A DNA stretch of 64,000 bases from contig NZ_AORV01000043.1 of assembly GCF_000350485.1 (NCBI RefSeq), positions 1-64,000 on the forward strand, written 5' to 3'. The notes under the pieces were generated by a model, which worked only from the letters and a program-made list of their open reading frames with translations, did no database searches and was not told the DNA's origin. The position numbers and the translations under genes were made by a program. The stretch is from Ruminiclostridium cellobioparum subsp. termitidis CT1112 (GTDB lineage Bacteria; Bacillota; Clostridia; Acetivibrionales; DSM-1351). This document shows positions 17,071-25,592 of the stretch, one piece after another; the first letter of the stretch is position 1; every line of letters starts with the position of its first letter.

Positions 17071-17838
17071 TCAATCGGTAAAGTTTTTTACAAAGCTTAA
17101 TCTATGTATCGGACAAAGTCCGAATTTTTTAATAGCTGAAATATGCTGGGGTGTTGCATAACCTTTATGTACTGCAAATCCATATTCCGGATATATGTTG
17201 TCATATTCCTTTAAAAGCCTGTCCCTGGTCACCTTTGCCAGAATTGATGCGGCGGCTATTGAAAAGCTCAGGCTGTCACCTTTGATTATGGGGACTTGTT
17301 TTGTCTTAATGTTTTCAAGCCTCACTGCGTCGAGCAGAATGCAGTCAGCCTGCGGCTTTAGCTGTTCAAGGGCTCCTGTCATGGCGCTTTTTGTAGCATT
17401 CAATATATTTATGTTGTCTATGCACTTTTCATCAATGGCCTGAATGCCATAAGCAAGTGCCTTTTCCTTGATTATTTCAAACAAGGCTTCTCTTTGTGCC
17501 TCACTCAATTTCTTTGAGTCATTTACACCTTCTATGGTCACACCTTCCGGAAAAATCACCGCTGCCGCAACAACCGGACCTGCCAGCGGCCCCCTGCCGG
17601 CTTCATCCACACCCGCTATGTATCTGAACCCTTCTTCCCGGGCCTGTCTTTCAAAGGACAGCAGCTTTTCAAGCCTCTCTGCTTCGGCTCTCTGCTTTTC
17701 CTTCAGCCTGTAATATCTCTCCAGGAGCTTTGCCACTCCCGAGCCTTGATTTCCAAAGGATAAAAGATAATCAATTGCCTCATCCACCGATTTTTCCTGA
17801 ATCTGTTCCTGTATTTCCTTAAGGGATAATTTTACCAT
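17071..17838 (-). CDS. rnhB: Ribonuclease HII
   Basis: 255 residues. An N-terminal extension of about 70 residues (coiled, charged) precedes the catalytic domain, as in Bacillus RNase HII. The active-site motif AGVDEAGRGPLAGPVV gives Asp78-Glu79. The later acidic residues lie in CILLDAV and AAASILAKVTRDRL. The enzyme nicks RNA embedded in DNA-RNA hybrids and removes single misincorporated ribonucleotides. It heads the rnhB-ylqG-ylqH-yraN transcript (21 bp to ylqG). A divergent solute-binding protein gene starts upstream. Confidence 0.95.
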   Translation of the reverse strand: MVKLSLKEIQEQIQEKSVDEAIDYLLSFGNQGSGVAKLLERYYRLKEKQRAEAERLEKLLSFERQAREEGFRYIAGVDEAGRGPLAGPVVAAAVIFPEGVTIEGVNDSKKLSEAQREALFEIIKEKALAYGIQAIDEKCIDNINILNATKSAMTGALEQLKPQADCILLDAVRLENIKTKQVPIIKGDSLSFSIAAASILAKVTRDRLLKEYDNIYPEYGFAVHKGYATPQHISAIKKFGLCPIHRLSFVKNFTD

Positions 17839-18010
17839 ACTTCCTCCCTGACTGAATTTTTGCTTTATTTTATCAATATTTATACTTTACTACAGAATTA
17901 AGGTGTTGGCTAGTGTCACAATATATTGGCTCCGGTTGTATTTCGTCATTGGAACAGCAGATCGGATGTGTTATAATTTCTATTATCTGGATATAAAACG
18001 GAGGTATAAA

Positions 18011-19528
18011 ATGAAAGTATCAATGAAAAATTCTCATGGCAAACCGGTTATTATTCTTTGTTTGCTGTTTATTATGACTTTTAATTTCGGCAATCTTCAA
18101 ACTGTCAGCGCAGAACCTGATGCACTTAAGGATGCTCCGAAATTGGAACAGGTCAGGCTGAATTGGTTTTTTCCTTCCGGCGGCGGCGATCAAAAGGATA
18201 TGGCCCAGGTTGAAAAGGCAATCAACGAATATCTTGAGGGGAAAATCAATGTGAATCTTGATCTGGTTACCTGTCCCTGGAATGAGTATGATACGAAATT
18301 GAGAACCGTCATTGCGGCCGGTATGCCTTTTGATATCAATTTCACCTCAAATTGGACCGGCGACTACAGAAAACTTGCATCAGATTCGTTTTATAAAGAT
18401 ATCACCGATATGCTGGACACCTATGCTCCCAAAACCAAAGCACTGCTTGGCAAAAATATTTTAAAGGGCGCCGAAGTCAATGGCCGCATATATGCCATAC
18501 CTGTCTATAACTCCTCCATCGTGAACTGCTACGGCATTCTCCTGAACAATGACCTTGTTAAAAAATACAAGATAGATATCTCCAAAGTAAAAAAATTACA
18601 GGATCTTGAACCTATTCTGAAAACCGTAAAGTCAAAGGATAAGAAGTTAATAGCATTTTACCCTTCCGATAAATACGGGAATCAACCGGAAATCGTAAAT
18701 CTTTTAAATTATGACAAGCTCACGCCTTATTGTCCCGGAGCAGTCTTGCGAGACGGAAAAACTACCAAAGTAATAAATGAATTTGAGACAGGCGATGCAA
18801 AGAATTTGTTCTCCTTGATGAACAAATGGTATAAGGCAGGTTATATCCCAAAGTCCGCATCCCGGGGAAACCAATTTTTTGATTCCAATAAGAATAACAT
18901 TTTTGCCATGTATTCCGGAATCACCGCCAATACCCATGAAGAAATGATAAACTACAATAAGCTGGATATGATTCCCGTCCAACTTGGCAATTCCGCACTC
19001 ACTACCGGCGGAATAAGAGGTGCAATGCAGGCAATTTCCTACAAATCGGAAAATCCTGAACGGGCACTTGTGCTTCTGGAATTGGTCAATACCGATAAAA
19101 CACTTTCCGATATGATCAATTATGGAATAGAAGGAGTACATTACAGGAGAACCGGAACAAACACCGTCACTCAGCTACTGCAAGGTGAAATCAGCTACAA
19201 TCCGTCAATGGCATGGCTATTTGGAAATGAATCCACAGCCAGCTCACTGTCCGGGTGGTCTCCTGAACGCTGGAATAATCTGGATAAGAGACTTAAAACA
19301 TCGGTAGTATCACCTCTGATTGGCTTTGAATTCGATTCGTCTCCCATAGAGGAGCAGATGTGGAAAATAAACAGTATTACGAATAAATACCTGTTTGACC
19401 TGTCCTTTGGAAAAACCGATCCTACTGCCACTCTTTCCAAAATGAACAGTGAAATGAAGAAAGCCGGCCTGCAGAAGGTATTGACCGAAATGCAGAAACA
19501 GGTGGATAATTTTAAAATTAAAAAATAA
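18011..19528 (+). CDS. Orphan ABC extracellular solute-binding protein (DUF3502-type)
   Basis: 505 residues from the ATG at 18011, placed by a GGAGG site; an upstream extension in frame lacks one. The N-terminal signal peptide ends VSAEP and has no lipobox cysteine, unusual for a Gram-positive binding protein. The body has the family 1 solute-binding fold, and the C terminus (from FEFDSSPIEEQMWKINS) resembles DUF3502, found in Lpl/YtcQ-type sugar or oligosaccharide receptors. No permease or ATPase gene is adjacent, and it is the only plus-strand gene in the rplS-to-yraN block. The ligand is unknown. Confidence 0.8.
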   Translation: MKVSMKNSHGKPVIILCLLFIMTFNFGNLQTVSAEPDALKDAPKLEQVRLNWFFPSGGGDQKDMAQVEKAINEYLEGKINVNLDLVTCPWNEYDTKLRTVIAAGMPFDINFTSNWTGDYRKLASDSFYKDITDMLDTYAPKTKALLGKNILKGAEVNGRIYAIPVYNSSIVNCYGILLNNDLVKKYKIDISKVKKLQDLEPILKTVKSKDKKLIAFYPSDKYGNQPEIVNLLNYDKLTPYCPGAVLRDGKTTKVINEFETGDAKNLFSLMNKWYKAGYIPKSASRGNQFFDSNKNNIFAMYSGITANTHEEMINYNKLDMIPVQLGNSALTTGGIRGAMQAISYKSENPERALVLLELVNTDKTLSDMINYGIEGVHYRRTGTNTVTQLLQGEISYNPSMAWLFGNESTASSLSGWSPERWNNLDKRLKTSVVSPLIGFEFDSSPIEEQMWKINSITNKYLFDLSFGKTDPTATLSKMNSEMKKAGLQKVLTEMQKQVDNFKIKK

Positions 19529-19567
19529 TATACCTTTATTTGAGCTAAAATATATGTGTTGGAAGCA

Positions 19568-19609
19568 AACCCACAGGCATTGATAACAATTCCTGTGGGT
19601 TATTTTTTA
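19568..19609 (+). terminator. Terminator of the solute-binding protein gene
   Basis: A perfect 10-bp stem AACCCACAGG/CCTGTGGGTT (19568-19577 with 19592-19601) is followed by a T-rich tract. Confidence 0.85.
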
Positions 19610-19638
19610 TAGTTTGCACCGGGGTTGTTTTACCCTGC

Positions 19639-20556
19639 TTAAAGGTCGGTAGCTGTCTGTACTTCGGGGCCAACTTCTTTAACAGTTCCGGTTTCCTCCC
19701 TGTCTCCCGGCTTTTCAAGGGTTATCCTTCCGATTTTTCCGCCTCTGAACTCATCAAGAACTATAGCCGCTATCCTGGAATAGTCGATCTGTCCTTTCGA
19801 AACAATACAGCCCCTCTTCCTGGCAACCGTTTCCAGCAGCTCAAGAGGCTCAATATCTTTCAATATACCGGGCTCAAGCTTGAATCTGGTACAAAGCTCG
19901 GCAGGATAGTTTTTTGAGAGCCTGACAAGCAATTCCATGGCAGCTTCGGCAATATCCATTATGTCGTCTTTTATGGCACCTGTAAAGGCTAGATTCATAC
20001 CAACTTCCTGATCTTCAAACTTTGGCCACAATATACCCGGAGTGTCCAGCAATTCTATTTCGGAATTGATCCTTATCCACTGCTTTCCTCTTGTGACACC
20101 GGGCCTGTCCCCTGTTACGGCAGTTGCCCTTCCCACTATCCTGTTTATAAAAGAAGATTTTCCCACATTTGGAATACCAACTACCATGAGTCTTACCGGA
20201 GTAAAGAGCTTGCCCTTTGCCCTGTCTCTTTCAATCTTTTCCGACATGAGCTCTCTTGCACGGGCTTTTACTTCATTCAAACCCTTTCCGCTTATTGAGT
20301 TTATCAGAATGCATTTTATTCCCTGCTCCGCGTACCATTTTACCCATTGTCCGGATATCTGCTCGTCTGCAAGATCGGATTTATTAAAAGCAACAAGCCT
20401 GGGCTTGTTATTTATCAAAGTATTAATTTCGGGATTTCTGCTGCTGAAAGGTATTCTGGCATCAAGCAGTTCTATGATGACGTCGACCAGCTTTAAATTT
20501 TCGGCAATAAGCCTTCTGGTCTTAGCCATATGTCCCGGAAACCACTGTATATTCAT
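19639..20556 (-). CDS. rbgA: 50S ribosome biogenesis GTPase RbgA (YlqF)
   Basis: 305 residues with circularly permuted GTPase motifs. G4 (NKSDLAD) and G5 (NSISGKG) come first, then G1 (GIPNVGKSSF), the G2 region (TRGKQWI) and G3 (DTPGILWP). The opening MNIQWFPGHMAKTRR is the family signature. It assembles the late 50S subunit, helping incorporation of L16 and other proteins. The C-terminal helical domain is present, followed by a short acidic tail. It lies between lepB and rnhB as in Bacillus, although a plus-strand gene now intervenes before rnhB. Confidence 0.95.
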   Translation of the reverse strand: MNIQWFPGHMAKTRRLIAENLKLVDVIIELLDARIPFSSRNPEINTLINNKPRLVAFNKSDLADEQISGQWVKWYAEQGIKCILINSISGKGLNEVKARARELMSEKIERDRAKGKLFTPVRLMVVGIPNVGKSSFINRIVGRATAVTGDRPGVTRGKQWIRINSEIELLDTPGILWPKFEDQEVGMNLAFTGAIKDDIMDIAEAAMELLVRLSKNYPAELCTRFKLEPGILKDIEPLELLETVARKRGCIVSKGQIDYSRIAAIVLDEFRGGKIGRITLEKPGDREETGTVKEVGPEVQTATDL

Positions 20557-20596
20557 CTAATTCTCCTTTGTGTAATAATTGCTGCTTTAATCAGGA

Positions 20597-21280
20597 CTAC
20601 TTGAGTCCTCCGAATTTTGCCAAAGGCCAGATTCTCAGTACGGCCCGGCCTATAACCGAATCCACGTCTATGGGGCCCACCTCGCTGGATCTTGAATCCA
20701 GACTTTGTTCTCTATTATCACCCATTACAAACAACTTATTCTCAGGAACAGTAAAAGGCAGCTGCATGCCTTTGGATTCTGTAATACCTTTTACATAGGG
20801 CTCTTCGAGTTTTTTATATTCGCTTTCCCCGGCAGCTTTTCTATATACAAAACCATCATGTATATCGATCTGATCACCGGGCAGTCCTATAACTCTCTTT
20901 ATATAATCCACTTCACCCGGATTTCTTATGGGCAGATATTTAAATATACTTTTAAATTGTCCTTCCTCATGCATAAAAACTATTATATCGCCACGGCTGG
21001 GTTCACTGAAAAAATATCCTGTTTTGTATACTATGACGTTATGTCCTTCAAACAGGGTATTTTCCATTGATACCATATTTACCTGGTAGGTCGAAAAAAT
21101 GAAGGCCTTTATCAGCATGGATATCAATACTGCTGCAACAATAACAACGGCCCATTCAAAAATTTCTCTGCCTATAGAATTTTTTTTCTTTGGTTTTATA
21201 TCGGAAGACTGCTTGTCTTTATTTTCAGTATTCAATTTTTCCAGTTTTTCTTCATTATTCTCATAGTTTTGATTCTCCAT
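20597..21280 (-). CDS. lepB: Signal peptidase I
   Basis: 227 residues. A long charged cytosolic N terminus (about 1-38) precedes a single membrane anchor (about 42-63). Catalytic Ser71 is in NMVSMENTLFEG, with Asn where most enzymes have Pro (SMEPTL). The general-base Lys128 is in DYIKRVIGLPGD. The C-terminal box GDNREQSLDSRSSEVGPI is intact. It cleaves signal peptides of exported proteins on the outer face of the membrane. The gene lies 40 bp upstream of rbgA and has its own transcription start, because rplS ends in a terminator. Confidence 0.93.
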   Translation of the reverse strand: MENQNYENNEEKLEKLNTENKDKQSSDIKPKKKNSIGREIFEWAVVIVAAVLISMLIKAFIFSTYQVNMVSMENTLFEGHNVIVYKTGYFFSEPSRGDIIVFMHEEGQFKSIFKYLPIRNPGEVDYIKRVIGLPGDQIDIHDGFVYRKAAGESEYKKLEEPYVKGITESKGMQLPFTVPENKLFVMGDNREQSLDSRSSEVGPIDVDSVIGRAVLRIWPLAKFGGLK

Positions 21281-21433
21281 AGGAAAACACCTCGTAGACT
21301 TTTATTATTTAATAAATATCAAATCGTTTCTATTATATATAAAAACACAAAATTATACAAATTACATTTATTTAACATCAAAAAACAACTTAAGCAATAG
21401 TGCGGTATGCCCGCGCACATTTCCGGAACAGAC

Positions 21434-21466
21434 TAAAAACCCAGAGACATGATGCCCCTGGGTTTT
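21434..21466 (-). terminator. Terminator of rplS
   Basis: On the minus strand AAAACCCAGG/CTGGGTTTTT forms a stem with a T run. It separates rplS from lepB. Confidence 0.8.
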
Positions 21467-21494
21467 CCGCTGTGTTCATACAAACACGTATAAC

Positions 21495-21851
21495 TTATTT
21501 AGTCTGAAGCTTTTCCTTAACTTTGGCAGCCTTACCTACTCTGTCACGCAGATAGTAAAGTTTGGCTCTTCTAACAACACCTTTTCTAACTACATCGATA
21601 TGATCGATTCTTGGTGAGTTAACCGGGAAAATTCTTTCAACACCAACACCGTAGGATACTCTTCTGACAGTAAAAGTTTCCTTTAAGCCGGAACCTTTCA
21701 AAGCTATGACAGTACCTTCGAATACCTGGATTCTTTCCCTGGTTCCTTCTTTGATCTTTGCATGAACCTTAATAAAATCACCAATTTCCAATTTAGGAAG
21801 GTCAGTTCTTATCTGTTCATTTTCAATTGCTTTCAATATATCCATTTTCAA
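21495..21851 (-). CDS. rplS: Ribosomal protein L19
   Basis: 118 residues, full length for bL19. Typical segments are [44 protein letters not shown] and [13 protein letters not shown] (given in parts). It is a structural component of the large subunit near the 30S interface. It is preceded by a conserved L19 leader RNA and a strong promoter and followed by a terminator, so it is an independent unit at the head of the lepB-rbgA-rnhB block. Confidence 0.97.
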   Translation of the reverse strand: MKMDILKAIENEQIRTDLPKLEIGDFIKVHAKIKEGTRERIQVFEGTVIALKGSGLKETFTVRRVSYGVGVERIFPVNSPRIDHIDVVRKGVVRRAKLYYLRDRVGKAAKVKEKLQTK

Positions 21852-21925
21852 ATTCCTCCTTCCTCTCCTAGATGTTCGTGCATCCTGTACAACCTTGTGC
21901 AGAGGACCATCCGTATTACATACGC
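21852..21925 (-). promoter_or_regulatory. L19 ribosomal-protein leader RNA
   Basis: Between the promoter and rplS the minus strand carries GGATGGTCCTCTGCAC, a variable loop, then AGGATGCACGAACATC and the AGGAGAGGAAGGAGG ribosome-binding region. GATG...CATC pairing closes the element. This matches what I remember of the L19 leader of Firmicutes, an autoregulatory structure bound by L19. Boundaries are approximate. Confidence 0.65.
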
Positions 21926-21930
21926 AGTGT

Positions 21931-21959
21931 ATTATAGCACAACCTTTATGTACTGTAAA
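21931..21959 (-). promoter_or_regulatory. Strong sigma-A promoter of rplS
   Basis: On the minus strand: TTTACA (21954-21959), a 17-bp spacer, then TATAAT (21931-21936) with an extended TG one base upstream. It lies just ahead of the L19 leader. Confidence 0.75.
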
Positions 21960-22005
21960 GCTCTTTTTACTCTTTTGCCATAATTATCAGTTTTCAAATC
22001 AGGTG

Positions 22006-22527
22006 CTATTTGTTAAAGTCCTTGTATAACAGGCTTGGCTGAATACCGGTATTGTTCTGGTATTTGCCGCTGCTGTATTTTTCGTATTCTCCTTCAATTG
22101 AATGATAGTAAATCTGGCATATATCAACACCGGCATAAACTCTGATAGGCTGGATGCAATATATCTCCAGGGTCCAATACCCTGAAAAGCCCACATCTCC
22201 AAACCCCGCCGTCACATGAATGAACAGTCCAAGCCTTCCGATTGAAGATCTGCCCTCCAGCATTGGCACATATTTTTCGGTCCTTGTATACTCTTTTGTT
22301 CTGCCCAGATAAAGCCTGTTGGGCTCCAGTTCCAGACCTTCCTCGGGTATGACAAGGTTTTTCGCTTTGTTTTCCTTCTTCATATCCAAATATTTATTCT
22401 CATATACCAGCAGTTCATTGTGCAGCTTCAAATTGTAACTGTTGGGATTCAGCTGAGCCGGGTTGAAAGGTTCAATAAAAATATCCCGTCCCAGCCTGTT
22501 CTGTATTTCCTTGCCTGATAAAATCAT
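22006..22527 (-). CDS. dcd: dCTP deaminase
   Basis: 173 residues from the ATG at 22527, chosen for the AGGAGG site; 12 in-frame codons upstream are not used. Motifs of the trimeric dUTPase/Dcd fold are present: NPNSYNLKLH near the start, EGRSSIGRLGLFIHVTAGFGDVGF with the substrate-binding Ser-Ser and catalytic Glu region, and GYWTLEI. It converts dCTP to dUTP (or directly to dUMP in bifunctional forms) for thymidylate synthesis. It is monocistronic, with a weakly conserved neighbourhood. Confidence 0.9.
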   Translation of the reverse strand: MILSGKEIQNRLGRDIFIEPFNPAQLNPNSYNLKLHNELLVYENKYLDMKKENKAKNLVIPEEGLELEPNRLYLGRTKEYTRTEKYVPMLEGRSSIGRLGLFIHVTAGFGDVGFSGYWTLEIYCIQPIRVYAGVDICQIYYHSIEGEYEKYSSGKYQNNTGIQPSLLYKDFNK

Positions 22528-22605
22528 ATTCTTACCTCCTGATTGCAGTTTATTCACAGGCAATACACGGCAAACAGCCTGTTTATCCGCTAAAATACTA
22601 TTATA

Positions 22606-23595
22606 TCATGTCTGCGCTTTATCGGCAGCAAAGACCACTCCCGCATCTTTTCTGGCTTTTACAGCCGTTTCAATGACTGCCACAGAGTGGTCGAACAAGC
22701 CGTAACATCTTTTATAGTCCCTGTTTTCATATATGTCCGCAAACTCCTTTATTTCATAAACAAATCTATCGGAGTTTGTGTGATAATTATACGTTTCAAC
22801 GCTGCCACCCCTTCCAACCTCAAATGATGTACAACTGTTAACCGGACCATTTACCCTTATATACCCCTTTGTCCCCTGGATAATTGCAAAACTGGGACTA
22901 TTGCTGTCCTTCGCCCCGGTGCACTCACATATGAAATCATCATATTTAAGAAGGGCGATACCCGAGGTATCAATGCCGTTACCTGCAAGGTTGGCAGAAT
23001 ATTTTACCTCCTTCGGCCTTCCGAACAAACCGATTGCAAAGTGCAAATTATAAATGTTAATATCCGTCAGAGCCCCTCCCGAAAACTCCGGGCTGAAAAT
23101 ATTTGTTACTTCACCCAGCAGAAATTTGTCATATCTGCTGGAATACTGGGAATAGTTGCATTGAACCAGCTTCAAATCTCCTATTGCTCCAATATGTTCT
23201 TTCACCTTCTTATAGTTTGGGAAATGTATGGTTGTAACCGCCTCAAATAAAAACAATTCCTTTTCCCTCGCCAGGTCAGTCAAGGTTTTTACTTCCTGAA
23301 CCGTAGATGTAAACGGCTTTTCACATATTACATGCTTTCCCTTCTGCAGGGCCTTCAATGCCTGCTTGAAATGAAGGCTGTTCGGAGATGCTATATAAAT
23401 AAAATCAATATCACCGTCACTAAGTAATTCATCATAATCTGTGTAATATCTCTTTACATTGAATTTATCCGCCAATGCCCGGGCCGTTTCCTCCCTCCTT
23501 GAAAAAACAGCCGTACATTCAACATTATCCACCTGTTCCATTCCTGTTAAAAAATCCTCTACAATGGCTCCGGTTCCCACAGTACCTATTCTCAT
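22606..23595 (-). CDS. Gfo/Idh/MocA family NAD(P)-dependent oxidoreductase
   Basis: 329 residues. An N-terminal Rossmann domain begins MRIGTVGTGAIVEDFLTG. The conserved catalytic-domain hinge ICEKPFTSTVQEV carries the EKP Lys. The C-terminal alpha/beta domain has GGALTDINIYNLHFA with the His/Asp pair. The family oxidises sugars, inositols or dihydrodiols (trans-1,2-dihydrobenzene-1,2-diol dehydrogenase-like). The exact substrate cannot be seen from the sequence. It is cytosolic and alone, with no sugar transport genes next to it. Confidence 0.85.
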   Translation of the reverse strand: MRIGTVGTGAIVEDFLTGMEQVDNVECTAVFSRREETARALADKFNVKRYYTDYDELLSDGDIDFIYIASPNSLHFKQALKALQKGKHVICEKPFTSTVQEVKTLTDLAREKELFLFEAVTTIHFPNYKKVKEHIGAIGDLKLVQCNYSQYSSRYDKFLLGEVTNIFSPEFSGGALTDINIYNLHFAIGLFGRPKEVKYSANLAGNGIDTSGIALLKYDDFICECTGAKDSNSPSFAIIQGTKGYIRVNGPVNSCTSFEVGRGGSVETYNYHTNSDRFVYEIKEFADIYENRDYKRCYGLFDHSVAVIETAVKARKDAGVVFAADKAQT

Positions 23596-23727
23596 CGGCT
23601 TACCTCGTCTTTAAAGTATTTTTGCTGCAATATTTGCTCCGCTGATTTATATTATAATACAATTGCCCTGCTTTGAGACAGCCCCAAAACCAGGTGTTTT
23701 TTGCTTCTGATTTTATTTCTCATTGTG

Positions 23728-24582
23728 TCATGAATTTTTTTGAGCAATAACGGCTATCCATTCTCCATCCCCGGTATACACACTGCCGGTGAGATCGTTC
23801 CATACAGTCTTCAACTTAAACCCGGCCTTACTTAATAATTCCTTCACAGCTTCCAATGAATAGTCATGAAACCAGTTTCTGTACACCTTGCAGCCACTTT
23901 CATCAATAATTATGTACTGATTCAGCCACAAGTCCCTGTCAGGGTAATCAAAGCACATTTCAAGCACCAGATGCCGGCCCGGCCTCCAGAAGCCCTGATC
24001 ACTATAATACCAATTGTTCTGAATTTTGTTCTGAGTTCTGAGTTTCCGGGTCGAAACATCGAAGATAAAGACGCCATCCTTCTTCAGTGCTTTTTTTACT
24101 GCCGCAAGCAACTGTACCAGTAATGCCTCCGGAAAAGTATTAAGCTCACCGTAAACCTGAATTACGGCATCAAATTCATTTTGAAATTCCAAATCAAAGA
24201 AATTCACACAGTGATATTCGACAGGCAGGTTTAACTCTTCAGCTGCGGCTCGTGCATATCCAATTGAATGTTCTGAAATATCCACTCCCACAACCTCCAT
24301 ACCTGCCATAGCCAGCCTTTGGGCATATAGACCGGGACCGCAACCAAGATCCAACAGCCTCATTCCGGGTTTGAGGGCACCTGCTTTAAACAGGTTATCT
24401 ATAGTCCGGTCTATGGTCTCAACTTTTCTGCTGGCAGCATCATGGTTTTGGCTGAGATGGGCCTCCAGCATACTCCGGGATATATGGGGATCATCCCAGA
24501 AGGTCTTTTCCCCCGGCTCAAAGGGTTCCGGCTTTTTAGAATATCTGTTTATGATATCAAGAGTTTCTTTATATATTTGCAA
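23728..24582 (-). CDS. Class I SAM-dependent methyltransferase
   Basis: 284 residues. After a 65-residue helical N terminus the SAM-binding motif I reads RLLDLGCGPGLYAQRLA. Motif II follows as VVGVDISEHSIGYARAAA, and VQVYGEL corresponds to motif IV (written from DAVIQVYGELNTF). The C-terminal half is beta-rich and Trp-rich. It is a small-molecule methyltransferase-like protein of unknown acceptor. Its start directly follows the acetyltransferase stop codon (24583), so the two genes are cotranscribed. Confidence 0.82.
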   Translation of the reverse strand: MQIYKETLDIINRYSKKPEPFEPGEKTFWDDPHISRSMLEAHLSQNHDAASRKVETIDRTIDNLFKAGALKPGMRLLDLGCGPGLYAQRLAMAGMEVVGVDISEHSIGYARAAAEELNLPVEYHCVNFFDLEFQNEFDAVIQVYGELNTFPEALLVQLLAAVKKALKKDGVFIFDVSTRKLRTQNKIQNNWYYSDQGFWRPGRHLVLEMCFDYPDRDLWLNQYIIIDESGCKVYRNWFHDYSLEAVKELLSKAGFKLKTVWNDLTGSVYTGDGEWIAVIAQKNS

Positions 24583-25575
24583 TTATTCCACCCTCCCGTC
24601 CTCAATGTCAAACATAGGCGGAAACACAATCAGCCCCGGTTTCAAAGCACCGCTTTCCACCTTTGCACAGTAATCTTCCATCAAGGTTCCGTTTATAAGA
24701 ACCTTGATCATAAATGCCGTGTATGCTGCATTCTGGTCAGTAATTTTTATGTTTCTATTTCCTTTACTCAAGGTATGCAGATATTCACAGGAAATGGTAG
24801 TATGTAAATCCCCTCCTGGTTTACCGTACTTTTTATGAGCAAAGTAAGTCAATATATCAAATACATCTTCATCCTCCGCCAGAAGTTCCTTTATACAAAA
24901 ACTGCTGTTGTCATATCTCACAAATCCAATGCTCTGTTTTTCCCTGACAACTACCGAACAACGTGCTCCAATGCCGTGATTATGCCATTCACTGATATTT
25001 TCACCCGGAAAGAGTGCAAGACGGTCGGACCTGTGGCACTGATGCCACTTTTCAATTATCCATGGAAGGTCCCTGGTGGAAACCGGCCTTAAACTGTAGG
25101 AATCGCAATTAAATTGTCCAGCATTTATACTGACTTTTGACCCTTTTTCCGAAAACATTCGGGTCTTGTAGCCGAAACGCGGATAGTAACTGTCATGTCC
25201 GCATAACAATGAAAAGGTATGCCCCAATTGTTTCAGCCTGTTATGGCCCTCCTCAATGAGTTTTTTACCTATGCCCATTCTCTGATAATCGGGATGTACC
25301 GATATGGGAGCCAGCACTGCTCCCTTTGTCTCATTCCCCTGTACAATAAATTTATAGGGTGAAAACAATGCGTGACCGGCAATTTTTCCATCCATCTCGG
25401 CAACAAGCGATAGTTCGGGATTATACCCCGAACCATGCCTGAGCAGGTCTACAAGCACAGGTTCCGATACATACTGGTTGTCGGGGTGCCACCCTAAAAA
25501 AGCCTCGTAGGTGACATTTGCAACACCTGTATAATCTGAACTTTTTTCACTTCTGATTTTGATATCCATACGCAT
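24583..25575 (-). CDS. GNAT acetyltransferase with C-terminal SCP2-like domain (Eis-like)
   Basis: 330 residues. The N-terminal GNAT domain covers about 1-150, with the acetyl-CoA motif VHPDYQRMGIGKKLIEEG. A second region (about 155-270) is GNAT-like but degenerate. The C-terminal 60 residues end in IVFPPMFDIEDGRVE, similar to the sterol-carrier-like tail of Eis-type and YitI-type acetyltransferases. It may acetylate an amine or peptide substrate; none is indicated by neighbours. It overlaps no gene but abuts the methyltransferase downstream. Confidence 0.75.
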   Translation of the reverse strand: MRMDIKIRSEKSSDYTGVANVTYEAFLGWHPDNQYVSEPVLVDLLRHGSGYNPELSLVAEMDGKIAGHALFSPYKFIVQGNETKGAVLAPISVHPDYQRMGIGKKLIEEGHNRLKQLGHTFSLLCGHDSYYPRFGYKTRMFSEKGSKVSINAGQFNCDSYSLRPVSTRDLPWIIEKWHQCHRSDRLALFPGENISEWHNHGIGARCSVVVREKQSIGFVRYDNSSFCIKELLAEDEDVFDILTYFAHKKYGKPGGDLHTTISCEYLHTLSKGNRNIKITDQNAAYTAFMIKVLINGTLMEDYCAKVESGALKPGLIVFPPMFDIEDGRVE

Positions 25576-25592
25576 CCTCCTAATTCAGTACC

